Positions 35,558 to 45,389 of a DNA stretch of 64,000 nt are shown one piece after another. The translations under genes were made by a program, and so were the position numbers. The DNA comes from Methylocapsa acidiphila B2. GTDB taxonomy: Bacteria; Pseudomonadota; Alphaproteobacteria; Rhizobiales; Beijerinckiaceae. How positions within the stretch are numbered: position 1 is the first letter of the stretch; every line of letters starts with the position of its first letter. The stretch is from positions 3,092,504 to 3,156,503 of the forward strand of contig NZ_KE386496.1 of assembly GCF_000427445.1 (NCBI RefSeq), written 5' to 3'. Below the pieces are notes generated by a model. It was given only the letters and a program-made list of their open reading frames with translations, was not told the DNA's origin and searched no databases.

Positions 35558-36904
35558 ATGAACAAAATCGCCGGGACAAGGCTCTCCCCAAGCTGGATTG
35601 CGAGTTTGAAGTCACGATTGATTTTGCTTTGTCAAAGCAAACTCAACGCGCTTGGGATTTACCCAGATGCCGGCAAAGCTGCGGCCCTGTGCCTAGCCGC
35701 AGTCTTGGCCGCGGGAGCCGGCGGCTACTGGGCGGGACATTATGGCTTCGGGCCGCCTGGAGCCTCGAAGTCGTCCGAGAACGCGAGCGCAGCGGACTCG
35801 TCGAAAGCGGCTGGCAATGGCGAAAGGCGCATACGTTTTTACCGCAATCCCATGGGCCTTCCAGATACCTCAACGACGCCCAAGAAAGACTCGATGGGAA
35901 TGGATTACATTCCCGTCTTCGACAACGAGGACGACGACGGGTCCATCATCAAGCTCTCGCCCGGCAAGCTGCAGCGCAGTGGGGTGCGCTCCGAAATCGT
36001 CGCCAAACATGTGCTCTCCCGCCCTTTGCGCGCGCCTGGCTCGGTCCAACTCGACGAACGTCGTGTCTCGCTGGTGTCCACAAGATCCGACTCTTTCATC
36101 GAACAAATCGAAAATGTCACGACTGGAGATCGAGTCCGCAAGGGGCAGGCGCTGATGCGCCTTCACTCTCCGGAAATTCTGGCCGCATCGACGCAGTTTA
36201 TCTCAAACATCGGGTCGGAGAGCGCCAGGCGCCGTCTCGAAAATCTGAATGTTCCGGCGGAAGCGATCTCCGAGATGGAGCGCTTGCACAAGGTTGCCTA
36301 TTCGCTCAGCTGGATCGCGCCACGCGACGGAATTGTGCTCGAACGCAAAGCTGTGGAGGGCATGAAGGCCGCTGCCGGCGATGCACTTTTCCGCATCGCG
36401 GATATTTCGACCATTTGGGTCATCGCCGACGTTCCCGAGCATGAATTGAATTTGGTCAGGATCGGCGCCGCGGCTCAGATTCGAGTCCGGGGCCTGCCGG
36501 ATCGGGCCTTCGGCGGGCGCGTCGGCCTCATCTATCCGCAGGTCAACAGTGCGACGCGCAGCGCGCGCGTCCGCGTCGAAATCGCCAATCCGGATGGGCT
36601 TCTGCTGCCGGACATGTACGCTGAAGTCGAGATCGCCACAGGACGGCCGGTGCCGGTGGTCGCAGCGCCCGACAGCGCCGTGATCGACACTGGCCTGCGC
36701 CAGATCGTCATCCTCGACAAGGGCGAGGGCCGCTTCGAGCCGAGGGAAGTAAAGGTTGGAATGCGTGGCGCGGGGCTAACCGAGATTCGGGAAGGCTTGG
36801 AGAGCGGAGAGAAAGTCGTCATCGCGGCGAACTTCCTGATCGACGCGGAAAGCAATCTCAAGGCCGCACTCAGCGGCATGAGGGCCGCGGACGCCGCACC
36901 ATGA
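35558..36904 (+). CDS. CusB-type RND efflux periplasmic adaptor
   Basis: Periplasmic membrane-fusion protein of 448 residues. After an N-terminal membrane helix (AAALCLAAVLAAGAGGYWAG) comes a heavy-metal-binding segment, FYRNPMGLPDTSTTPKKDSM then GMDYIPVF, the degenerate form of the YxCPMHP...GMxLVP motif of Cu/Ag adaptors; methionines replace the cysteine. Lipoyl/barrel-sandwich parts are RPLRAPGSVQLDERRVSLVS and YSLSWIAPRDGIVLERKAVE; the beta-barrel includes IWVIADVPEHELNLVRIGA. The ATG at 35558 is used; a TTG two codons earlier is possible. Its stop overlaps the pump gene (ATGA). No TolC-type outer membrane gene is adjacent. Confidence 0.9.
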   Translation: MNKIAGTRLSPSWIASLKSRLILLCQSKLNALGIYPDAGKAAALCLAAVLAAGAGGYWAGHYGFGPPGASKSSENASAADSSKAAGNGERRIRFYRNPMGLPDTSTTPKKDSMGMDYIPVFDNEDDDGSIIKLSPGKLQRSGVRSEIVAKHVLSRPLRAPGSVQLDERRVSLVSTRSDSFIEQIENVTTGDRVRKGQALMRLHSPEILAASTQFISNIGSESARRRLENLNVPAEAISEMERLHKVAYSLSWIAPRDGIVLERKAVEGMKAAAGDALFRIADISTIWVIADVPEHELNLVRIGAAAQIRVRGLPDRAFGGRVGLIYPQVNSATRSARVRVEIANPDGLLLPDMYAEVEIATGRPVPVVAAPDSAVIDTGLRQIVILDKGEGRFEPREVKVGMRGAGLTEIREGLESGEKVVIAANFLIDAESNLKAALSGMRAADAAP

Positions 36905-39900
36905 TTGCGATGCTCATCCGCTGGTCCGCCCGCAACCTTGTCCTGATCTTTGTTGGGACGGCTTTCGCCATCGCGGCCGGTCTTTATGCGCTGCGCAATC
37001 TTCCGCTCGACGCCATTCCGGACCTGTCGGACCTTCAAGTCATCGTCTACACGACCTATCCAGGTCAGGCGCCGCAAGTGGTCGACGACCAGGTGACCTT
37101 TCCATTGACCAACGCCATGTTAACCGTGCCCCGCTCCAAGGTGGTCCGCGGCTTTTCGTTCTTCGGCGCATCTTTCGTCTATGTCATTTTCGAAGATGGC
37201 GTGGACCCTTATTGGGCGCGTAGTCGCGTGCTTGAATATTTGAACGCGGCTACGCAACGCCTGCCATCCGGCGTCACTCCAAGCCTCGGGCCGGACGCTA
37301 CCGGCGTTGGATGGGTCTACCAATACGCCCTCATGGCGAAGGACATGACCTTGGCGGAACTGAGGTCGCTGCAGGACTGGGTTCTGCGCTACGAGGCGTC
37401 CAAGGCCGAAGGCGTGGCGGAGGTCGCAAGCGTCGGCGGCTTCGTCAAGCAATACAACATTGTGGTCGATCCGCTTCGACTTCGCGCTCAGGGGATCTCG
37501 CTGCAGAGGCTCCGCGATGCGGTGCGCGCTAGCAACATGGATGTCGGCGGCCGCACGGTCGAACTATCCGAATTCGAATTCATGATTCGCGGCCGAGGTT
37601 ATTTGAAAAGCAGCGCGGACATAGAGGATATCGTCCTGAAAGCCGATCGAGGGGCCCCTTTGCGCCTCAAGGATGTCGCGCGCGTGGAAATCGGGCCGGA
37701 TGAGCGGCGGGGAATCACGGAACTCAATGGCGAGGGCGAGGTCGTAGGCGGCATCGCGATGCAACGGTTCGGCGCCAATGCGCTCACCGTCATCGAGAAC
37801 GTCAAAGTGCGTCTCGCAGCAATCGCGGCCAGCCTGCCGAAAGGCGCCGAGATCGTTCCGGTTTATGATCGCTCCCGCCTCATCGGGGCGGCGATCGAAA
37901 CGCTCCGCAGCGCGCTCGTCGAGGAAAGCCTGATCGTTGCTTTGGTTTGCGTCGTCTTTCTGCTCCATCTGCGCAGCGCGCTCGTCGCGATCTTCATGCT
38001 GCCGGTCGGCATCCTGCTCGCCTTCACGGCCATGCGGTCGATCGGCCTCGGCTCCAATATCATGAGCCTCGGCGGCATCGCCATCGCGGTTGGCGCGATG
38101 ATCGACGCCGCTATTGTCATGATCGAGAATGCGCACAAGCATCTCGAACGGGCGCCAAAAGACAAGCGGCGCGTCGACATCCTGGTCCAAGCCTCGGTTG
38201 AAGTCGGTCCGGCCTTGTTCTTTAGCCTTCTCGTCATCACCGTCTCCTTCCTGCCGATCTTCACGCTTGAATCACAGGAAGGCCGGCTCTTCGGTCCGCT
38301 CGCCTTCACTAAGACTTTCGCGATGGCTGCCGCGGCGCTGCTTTCGGTCACGCTGGTTCCCGCGCTCATGGTCGTCTTCGTGCGCGGAGAGATCATTCCG
38401 GAGCGCAAGAACCCGATCAACCAGTTGCTGATCGCAATCTACCGCCCTGTCATTCGAGGCGTGTTGAGAGTGAAGGGCCTCACCATCGTCGCGGCGCTGG
38501 TCATCATCGGCGCAAGCCTATGGCCGGCGAGCCGACTCGGTAGCGAGTTCATGCCGAGCCTCGACGAAGGCACGCTCATGTATATGCCGACGACATTGCC
38601 GGGGCTCTCCATCACAAAGGCGGCGGATCTGCTCCAAATGCAGGACAGGATCATCAAATCCTTTCCTGAAGTAGAATCGGTCTATGGCAAGGCCGGCCGA
38701 GCGCTAACGGCGACCGACCCGGCGCCGACCGAAATGTTCGAGACGATCATCAATCTAAAGCCCAAGGCCGCATGGCGGACTGGCGTCACGATCGAGAGTC
38801 TCAAGGGGGAGATGGACAGAGCCCTGCAATTCCCAGGGATCTCGAACGCCTGGACCATGCCGATTCGGGCTCGCATCGACATGCTCTCCACCGGCATCCG
38901 CACGCCGGTCGGGGTCAAGATATTCGGCGCCGATCTCGTTCAGATAGAAAAGATCGCGCGCGAGGTCGAGGCCGTCTTGAAACGAGTTCCGGGCACGGCA
39001 AGCGCCTACGCCGAGCGGGTGGGCGGCGGCTATTTCCTCGACATTTCGCCTGACCGTCAGGCGCTCGGCCGCTATGGCCTCACCGTCGGCGACGTACAGG
39101 ATGTTGTGGCCACCGCCCTCGGCGGCGAGGCTGTCGCCACAACCGTGGAAGGCCGCGAAAGATATAGCGTCAATATCCGCTATCCGCGCGAGTTGCGCGG
39201 CACCCCGCAAGCAATCGCCGATGAGATCGATGTTCCCCTGCCGGATGGGGGAACCGTGCCGCTCGGCGAAGTCGCCAGCGTCAAGCTCGCCCGAGGCGCG
39301 ACTTCGATCCGCACCGAAAACGGTCAGCTCGCCGTCTATATCTTTATCGACATCAAGGATCGCGATCTCGGCGGCTATGTCGCCGAGGCCCAAGACGCGG
39401 TGGCGAAATCAATCGAACTGCCAACAGGCTATTCCATTGGCTGGAGCGGGCAGTTCGAATATTTGCAGCGGGCGGAGGCGCGACTAAAGATCGTCGTCCC
39501 GGTGACATTGCTCATCATCTTCCTGCTGCTCTATCTCAACTTCCGGACGCTTGCCGAGACGCTCACTGTGATGCTCTCACTGCCTTTCGCTTTAGTTGGC
39601 GGAATCTGGCTCATGTGGCAGCAGGGCTTCAACATGTCGGTCGCGGTGGGGGTCGGGTTTATCGCGCTTGCGGGCGTCGCGGCGGAGACCGGCGTCGTGA
39701 TGTTGATCTATCTTAATCAGGCCATGAAGGAGCTCAAAACCTCACGGTTGGCGGCCGGACGGCCTTTCACCCAAACCGACGTCACGGAGGCGATCATGCT
39801 CGGCGCGGTCGAGCGGGTGCGCCCGAAATTGATGACTGTGGTCGCGATCATGGCGGGCCTCGTCCCTATCCTTTGGAGCACGGGCGCGGGCTCGGAGGTC

Positions 39901-40137
39901 ATGCAAAGAATTGCCGTTCCCATGATCGGCGGCATGATATCCTCAACCATACTGACTCTCGTCGTCATTCCCGCCATCTTCGGCCTGATCGAGGGCTGGC
40001 GGCTTTCCAACAGCGCTGCAGCGGCGCCGGGCCGCGCCGAACTGAAGGGCATTGCCGCCCGCACGCGACGAAGTCCGGCGTTTCCCTCCGCAAAGAGTTC
40101 CAGCCCATTGCAGCTGTTGGGGAAGGGAAAGCAGTAG
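36901..40137 (+). CDS. CusA/CzcA-type heavy-metal RND efflux pump
   Basis: Inner membrane proton-driven efflux pump of 1078 residues. HME-RND features: RNLPLDAIPDLSDLQVIVYT at the N terminus, GVGWVYQYALM, the transmembrane proton relay around GGIAIAVGAMIDAAIVMIEN and SEFMPSLDEGTLMYMPTTLP. The copper/silver branch is supported by GRALTATDPAPTEMFETII and by AWTMPIRARIDMLSTGIRTP with methionines in the porter cleft, as in CusA. Twelve membrane helices in two blocks are visible. It follows the adaptor with a four-base overlap and likely expels Cu(I) or Ag(I) from the periplasm. The C-terminal ~50 residues (after GLIEGWRL) are a variable cytoplasmic tail. Confidence 0.92.
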   Translation: MIAMLIRWSARNLVLIFVGTAFAIAAGLYALRNLPLDAIPDLSDLQVIVYTTYPGQAPQVVDDQVTFPLTNAMLTVPRSKVVRGFSFFGASFVYVIFEDGVDPYWARSRVLEYLNAATQRLPSGVTPSLGPDATGVGWVYQYALMAKDMTLAELRSLQDWVLRYEASKAEGVAEVASVGGFVKQYNIVVDPLRLRAQGISLQRLRDAVRASNMDVGGRTVELSEFEFMIRGRGYLKSSADIEDIVLKADRGAPLRLKDVARVEIGPDERRGITELNGEGEVVGGIAMQRFGANALTVIENVKVRLAAIAASLPKGAEIVPVYDRSRLIGAAIETLRSALVEESLIVALVCVVFLLHLRSALVAIFMLPVGILLAFTAMRSIGLGSNIMSLGGIAIAVGAMIDAAIVMIENAHKHLERAPKDKRRVDILVQASVEVGPALFFSLLVITVSFLPIFTLESQEGRLFGPLAFTKTFAMAAAALLSVTLVPALMVVFVRGEIIPERKNPINQLLIAIYRPVIRGVLRVKGLTIVAALVIIGASLWPASRLGSEFMPSLDEGTLMYMPTTLPGLSITKAADLLQMQDRIIKSFPEVESVYGKAGRALTATDPAPTEMFETIINLKPKAAWRTGVTIESLKGEMDRALQFPGISNAWTMPIRARIDMLSTGIRTPVGVKIFGADLVQIEKIAREVEAVLKRVPGTASAYAERVGGGYFLDISPDRQALGRYGLTVGDVQDVVATALGGEAVATTVEGRERYSVNIRYPRELRGTPQAIADEIDVPLPDGGTVPLGEVASVKLARGATSIRTENGQLAVYIFIDIKDRDLGGYVAEAQDAVAKSIELPTGYSIGWSGQFEYLQRAEARLKIVVPVTLLIIFLLLYLNFRTLAETLTVMLSLPFALVGGIWLMWQQGFNMSVAVGVGFIALAGVAAETGVVMLIYLNQAMKELKTSRLAAGRPFTQTDVTEAIMLGAVERVRPKLMTVVAIMAGLVPILWSTGAGSEVMQRIAVPMIGGMISSTILTLVVIPAIFGLIEGWRLSNSAAAAPGRAELKGIAARTRRSPAFPSAKSSSPLQLLGKGKQ

Positions 40138-40139
40138 AA

Positions 40140-40500
40140 GGCTGTCTCGATCCGGGGGATCAAGTGGTGGACGGGTTTGTCATGAAATGCGATCCGCAAA
40201 TACCTGCGGTCAGACAGGGTGGAGCCAAAGATCAAGGTTCCCGATCGGCCAAGCAAATTGGACCCATTTGCCGAGAAGCTGGCAGGTTGCCTACAGCAGG
40301 AAGCAGGCAAGTCGCGCAAGCAGAAAAGGACACGAGGCGTCTGCATGCCGACCTTGTCGCGCTGGGCTATGACGGCTCCTATGGTGAAGGTTTTCGGATG
40401 CTTTCAGGCGTACGAAAACCGCCCAAGCACGAACCCGCGGGCCTACGGCAACGGTCTATGGGGATTTCGGGTTTTGCCTGCGGGCGATGACGGCTCCGCC
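40140..40500 (+). mobile_element. IS21-type IstA transposase remnant
   Basis: Two frames together read LEPKIKVPDRPSKLDPFAEK, QQEAGKSRKQKRT and RLHADLVALGYDGSY, the N-terminal DNA-binding part of an IS21 IstA transposase. The catalytic domain is missing. Further right, the sequence around 40717-40770 (TTTTCGCTTCGAACTGACCC) resembles IS21-type terminal repeats. The interval 40500-40845 has no gene. Confidence 0.65.
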
Positions 40501-40845
40501 GGGGCGGCGACGGCGCGGACGAGGACGCGGCGAGTGATATGAGACTTTGCGCCAGGCGGTCGTTTGATTGTGAGTTGGCGGCCTGCGAGGTTCAAGTCTT
40601 TTGTCATGGAGTTGGCGAAGGGCGTGCAGATGGCGGTCGCCGGAACAAGGGACGTTGCGGCGCGAGGTAAGCGTAGGCCGTGGGGCGGCGCGCGCGGCTG
40701 CATCCAGCGTTCAAAGTGACGATTTTCGCTTCGAACTGACCCGGGATTTTCGTTGAGAAGTGATGGAGTGGATGCCCCCTCCCGCCGGCATCGTGATGTG
40801 CCAAAGTGATGTTCGCAGGAACGTCACTCAGAGGAGGAAGCATCC

Positions 40846-41875
40846 ATGAAGGAAGTTAGCATCGTTGGGCTGGACCTTGCAAAACGGGTTTTCCAAGCCC
40901 GCGGAGCCCGTGCCGACGGCAGCGTGGCGTTCCGCAGGAAGCTTATCACGTGGTCAAGTCCTGGCCTTCTTCAGGGGGCTGCCCACGTCCGTTGTCGCAA
41001 TGGAAGCTTGTGCGACCGCACATTATTGGGCGCGGGCGATCGGCAAGCTCGACAATGAAGTTCGTTTGTTGCCGCCAGCTTATGTAAAGCCTTTCGTCAA
41101 ACGGCAGAAGAATGATTCGGCAGACGCCGAAGCCATCGTCGAAGCTGCGAGCCAGCCCTCAATGCGGTTCGTCGCGCCCAAGACCGAAGGCCAGCAGGCT
41201 CACTCGATGATCTTTCGGACGCGCGATCTTTTCGTCCGCCAGAGAACTCAACTCATCAATGCCGTTCGCGCGCATTTAGCGGAGCATGGGTTCATTGCAC
41301 CGCAAGGAATTACGAACCTTGCCGCACTGACAGCGATCATCGAAGATACCAATATCGGTCTCGAACTCATCGTCGTTGAAACCGCGCGGCTTTATCTTGA
41401 GCAGATCGACATGCTCTCCTCTCGTATCGCCAGTTTGGAAAAGACGCTTAAGTCGGAAGCTAAACGCTCGGAGAGCACAGCCCGGCTGATGTCTATGCCT
41501 GGCATGGGGCCGATCACTGCCATGGCAATCGAGGCGTTCGCGCCGAGCATGACGGTATTCCGAAAAGGACGCGATTTTGCAGCGTGGCTTGGCCTGGTAC
41601 CCAGGCAGTATTCGAGTGGCGGCAAGCAGGTGCTCGGACGAACCTCGAAGATGGGCCAGCGCGACATCCGGGGGCTTCTGATCATCGGCGCCATGACGGT
41701 GATCCGTTGGGCCTGCCGCAAGGCGCCGGCCGAGACCTCATGGCTGGCGCGGATGTTAACGCGTAAGTCGCGCATGCTCGTTGCCATTGCCCTCGCCAAC
41801 AAAATGGCGCGCTCGATCTGGGCGATGATGACGAAGAACGAAGATTACAGAGATTCCGGTCTGGCTGCCGCATAA
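40846..41875 (+). mobile_element. IS110-family transposase with N-terminal frameshift
   Basis: The gene starts at 40846 after AGAGGAGG with KEVSIVGLDLAKRVFQARGA, carrying the first acidic residue of the IS110 DEDD nuclease. Near 40945 the frame must shift by one base to continue as SRGQVLAFFRGLPTSVVAME. The remaining parts are complete: KPFVKRQKNDSADAEAIVEA, the C-terminal LMSMPGMGPITAMAIEAF, and a Ser-containing GLVPRQYSSGGKQVLGRTSK. With the shift it would have about 343 residues. It is inactive unless frameshifting or a sequencing error intervenes. It is inserted within IS21 debris; 41876-42179 is its 3' flank with no gene. Confidence 0.85.
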
Positions 41876-42179
41876 TCAAAACCAGCAGCAGAGACCGGAA
41901 CGGCGGTGTGTGAGGAGGTCATCGAAGGGTAAGGACAAAGATCGGTGAGAGTGGATCTGGAAATGCATCCGGCTCAAAGAGCCTTGAGCCCGCAGAAGTG
42001 ATTTGCACCAGGTCCGGGTAGCTCCATACCGGCCAGCGGTCTAAATCGAGCCGCAAGAAAAGGCCTGATACATGACCGCACCCGATCACACGTTCGAGCC
42101 ATTCGAAGAAAGCCTTGCATGAACCGGGGCATCCATACATGACCCGGGTGGATGTTGTGTCCCGCGTTGCGGGCGAGGG

Positions 42180-42695
42180 TCAAGCGGCGGATTTTTCCTT
42201 TCGTGTTTTGGGAGCTGCGGCGCTTGCTTTGAACCGGTAGCTGTCGTTGCCTGTCTCAAGGATATGGCAATGGTGGGTCAGCCGGTCCAGCAGCGCGGTG
42301 GTCATCTTGGCGTCGCCGAACACCCTGGCCCACTCGCTGAAGCTGAGATTGGTGGTGATGACGACGCTGGCGCGCTCGTAAAGTTTGGTGAGCAGGTGGA
42401 ACAGGAGGGCGCCGCCTGATGGGCTGAACGGCAGATAGCCGAGCTCGTCGAGGATGATGAGGTCGAGACGCAGCAGGCGTTCGGCCAACTGGCCTGCCTT
42501 GTTCATGGCTTTTTCCTGCTCGAGCGCATTGACGAGGTCGACCGTGGCGAAGAAGCGGACCTTTTTGCGGTGATGTTCGGCGGCCTGGACGCCAAGGGCG
42601 GTGGCTATGTGAGTTTTGCCGGTTCCAGGCCCGCCAATCAGCACGACATTGTCGGCGCTCCCCATAAACTCGCCGGACGACCAGCGCGCGTCCAC
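42180..42695 (-). mobile_element. IS21-type IstB helper ATPase, N-terminally truncated
   Basis: The frame includes Walker [16 protein letters not shown], Walker [20 protein letters not shown], the sensor [20 protein letters not shown] and [20 protein letters not shown], all typical of IstB. The first ~90 residues are missing; upstream the sequence runs directly into a GNAT toxin gene at about 42690. The 171-residue remnant cannot support transposition without its IstA partner. Confidence 0.85.
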
Positions 42696-43093
42696 CGATA
42701 AGGCTCGCGGCAGTCACGGAACGAAGGAGCGCATGCTTCAACAGACCACCGCCAACTCCTTTGCCAGCCCAACTCTGGTCAGTCGCCAGTTGGCCCAGGA
42801 GCAAGCAGGGAACGGGGTCTGGCGGTTGGCCGGCGGATTGAACGTGGCAGGACGGATGGTGTGACGGACGTCGGAGCGACGCCGTAATAGCCGACGACTT
42901 GATGGTTCTCATCGACGACAAGCACCGCCGTGAACCCCTTCCGCTGGTTCGATAGCGCGCGGGTCTTCAGCCAGTTGTCGAGGGCGGGCTTGCCACAAGA
43001 GAATGCGGAAACATCATGTGTCTCCGTTATCGGCTCGGGCGCTGAAAGGGCCAAGGCGTCCGCGCTTACTTTCTCGAACCGGCTTCTTCCCAA
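42692..43093 (-). pseudogene. GNAT-type toxin (TacT-like), frameshifted and cut by IS21
   Basis: The first frame reads PEPITETHDVSAFSCGKPAL, DNWLKTRALSNQRKGFTAVL and VVGYYGVAPTSVTPSVLPRS, the start of a TacT-type acetyltransferase toxin that acetylates charged tRNA in known cases. A shift near 42850 leads to LLLGQLATDQSWAGKGVGGG and [20 protein letters not shown], the acetyl-CoA site, which then abuts IS21 DNA. The last ~35 residues are absent. It overlaps the antitoxin gene. Confidence 0.8.
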
Positions 43094-43383
43094 GGCGCTG
43101 GCCGCTTAATGATCTCCACAACCTCAGGCACTGGCATGGCCGGCCCGGAAAGCGCCGCCATGAACGCGTCGAAATCGCCGTGGGTCATGCGGATGGGGGT
43201 GTTTTCCATCAGCACTTCTTCGGCGGCCGGGACCGCGGCCTCACGGACGAAATCCGTCCGTGACCGCCCACGAAGACTCACGGCGCCTTCGGTGTGGGCG
43301 GCCGTCTCTTGATATCCATTGATGTCGGTCTTATAGCGGGCAAGCGGATTCACTGGAAGTAGGGGATATCCAATTCGCGCCAT
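43066..43383 (-). pseudogene. DUF1778 antitoxin, N-terminus altered
   Basis: The C-terminal two thirds match TacA/DUF1778 antitoxins: RTDFVREAAVPAAEEVLMEN, TPIRMTHGDFDAFMAALSGP and VPEVVEIIKRPAPWEEAG. The N-terminal ribbon-helix-helix that binds DNA (normally RISLRV...) is not visible; instead the frame reads YPLLPVNPLARYKTDINGYQ, unrelated sequence. It overlaps the toxin start by 28 bases. The antitoxin therefore probably lost autoregulation or is dead. Confidence 0.65.
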
Positions 43384-43924
43384 GAGCTGGTACAGGTTTC
43401 CTTGAATCTGTTGCCACGCGCCCGTTCACGGCGAGGTCGATCAAGCGACCAGCGTAAGGGAGCCTTCCGTCGTCGGCATTTCCAATACGGCCTTCTACGA
43501 TCAGGCTCGATCGAGCGGTGGGCAACCGTTTCCGCGAGCGCCCAAAATTGTGTCGTCGATGCGTCGCCGGCCGTGGCTCGACGATCGTGGCGGAGACGCG
43601 GTCGTCCGGCCGGCTCCACTTTGTTTTGCTGAAGTTTCGCCTGGTGGATCCGGAGATGCGACGACCGTTCCCTTGGGGCTACGGATAGGGCTTTGCCGGG
43701 ATCGTCGGGCCGCCGGCAAATCGCGCAGCTCTTTCTTTAGTGCGAAGAGGTCGCGCGCGTTTTTCGACAATCTTCCTGGGGTATCGGCGTCATGCCAGGT
43801 TTGATAAGTGACGGGGCCCGCTGCCGCGCCGAAACCTTGAATTGCCGACAACGGCGAGAGCGACGACTGGAGGCGACGTCGCTCTCGCGTCAAGGGGGGC
43901 GAGGAAGGGCGATCGCGCTTCGCG
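43384..43924. other. Interval without a convincing gene
   Basis: Open frames exist on both strands, but none resembles a known family or has supporting signals. One minus-strand reading (TTQFWALAETVAHRS, then EGRIGNADDGRLPYAGRLID) has a protein-like look over two frames and may be a decayed gene. Confidence 0.4.
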
Positions 43925-45328
43925 TCAATGCGAAAGCGTCGTTTTCGCCGCCTCGAAATCCTTCACGACGCCGCCATTCTTCTTGGCGAAGTCTTCCGCG
44001 TCGCCCTTCAGCAGAAAGGCGTCGATCTGGCCCGAGCGTGTCGCGACGAACCAGGCCTGGCCGGCGAGGAGCTTATTCCCCGTCAGGCGATCCTGAGCAT
44101 AGACCGCGCGCGGCGCCTTGCCTTGTTTTTCGAGAGCGGAGAGCGCCTTGAACGCCGCCTCCGGCGACGCGTAGCGCCTCACTTTCGGCTCATCCTTTAA
44201 CCAGATCTCGGCGACGCGGCTCACATCCTTGATGGGCTTGCCCGTCGACGCGTCCGTCGCGACGAGCGGCAAAGGGGAATAGTCCACCAGGCGCGCCTCG
44301 TAGTCGAGTCCCGAGGCCTTGAAGGCGGCGCGAATGAATTTGTCGTCGATGAAGGCGTCAAGGTCGAGATCGGTGTCCGCGCGCTTGAGCAGCTTCAGCG
44401 TCTCGACCGAAGTTGCGACGTCCTTGCGATATTCCGGCTTCCAGGTCATGTCGCGGGTTTGCAGGCCGAGCGGTCCATGGAAGAGATAGTTGACCGAAGC
44501 CTCGACGCCCGCGACCTTGGCGATGAGCTCGCTGTATTTCTCGGCGTCTGCCTTCAGGAGACTGTCGGCTTCGATCGCGGCGCGCAGAAAAGCGACGACG
44601 ACCTCGGGATATTTCTCGGCGTAATCGGCGTCTACCAGAACGCCATGAAAGGTCGGGACATTGGCTTGCGAGCCGTCGAAAATTTTGCGGGCGAAGCCGC
44701 GGGCGGGGAAAAGCTCGGCGAAGGGAACGAAATCGGCGTGCGCGTCGACCTGCGCGCTTTGAAGCGCGGAGCCCGCGACTTCCGGCGCCTGGGAGATGAT
44801 CTTCACGTCATTCTCGGGATCCCAGCCGAGCGTCCCAACGGCGCGGAGCAGCATGCCATGCGCGGTCGAAGCGAAAGGCACGGAGATCGTCTTGCCCTTC
44901 AGATCCGCGAGGGATTGCGCTTTCGACGCGATCGGCACGACGACCCCGTTGCCGCTTCCTCTCACGCTGCCCGACAGGACGCTGATGAACAGGCTGCGTC
45001 GGCCCGCTTTCTTGAAGGCGACGCCGTTCAAGGAGCCGGGGAAGTCCGCCATCACGCCGAAATCGAGCTTCCCCGCGACCATCTCGTTTGTAATCGGCGC
45101 GCCGCTCGTGAAATTCTTCCACTGCACGTCATAGGTCGCGTCTTTATATTTCCCGTCGCGCGGAAGATATTTCGTCAACAAGTTGAGTTCGCGGATGAGG
45201 AGTCCGCCTGCGGCGCAATTGATGGTCGTGTCCTGCGTGCCGACGCCGACCCGTATCGTTTCGGCTTGCGCCGTCGCCGAGAGGAGAAACGCTCCGAGAA
45301 GCGAGCAGAGAAATTGGCGTGCGCGCAT
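43925..45328 (-). CDS. ABC transporter substrate-binding protein (SsuA/NMT1-like)
   Basis: Periplasmic binding protein of 467 residues, longer than SsuA or TauA (~320). Signal peptide FLCSLLGAFLLSATAQA is followed by ETIRVGVGTQDTTINCAAGG. Features of the nitrate/sulfonate/taurine family are NEMVAGKLDFGVMADFPGSL, LADLKGKTISVPFASTAHGM and QVDAHADFVPFAELFPARGF. The extra C-terminal ~120 residues (from about DYSPLPLVATDASTGKPI) are uncommon and contain their own aromatic-rich pocket-like region. It is the last gene of the operon ATPase-regulator-permease-binding protein. The substrate is unknown; an organosulfur compound is suggested only by context. Confidence 0.88.
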   Translation of the reverse strand: MRARQFLCSLLGAFLLSATAQAETIRVGVGTQDTTINCAAGGLLIRELNLLTKYLPRDGKYKDATYDVQWKNFTSGAPITNEMVAGKLDFGVMADFPGSLNGVAFKKAGRRSLFISVLSGSVRGSGNGVVVPIASKAQSLADLKGKTISVPFASTAHGMLLRAVGTLGWDPENDVKIISQAPEVAGSALQSAQVDAHADFVPFAELFPARGFARKIFDGSQANVPTFHGVLVDADYAEKYPEVVVAFLRAAIEADSLLKADAEKYSELIAKVAGVEASVNYLFHGPLGLQTRDMTWKPEYRKDVATSVETLKLLKRADTDLDLDAFIDDKFIRAAFKASGLDYEARLVDYSPLPLVATDASTGKPIKDVSRVAEIWLKDEPKVRRYASPEAAFKALSALEKQGKAPRAVYAQDRLTGNKLLAGQAWFVATRSGQIDAFLLKGDAEDFAKKNGGVVKDFEAAKTTLSH

Positions 45329-45389
45329 GTCTGTCCCATTGCTTTCGTTGAAGACTTCATGGTTGGGGCCGGTTGACCCAGGCCAAACG

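Noticed and set aside
35446-36444. 332-codon open frame on the plus strand
   Set aside because: Overlaps the CusB-type adaptor in another frame and has no family resemblance.
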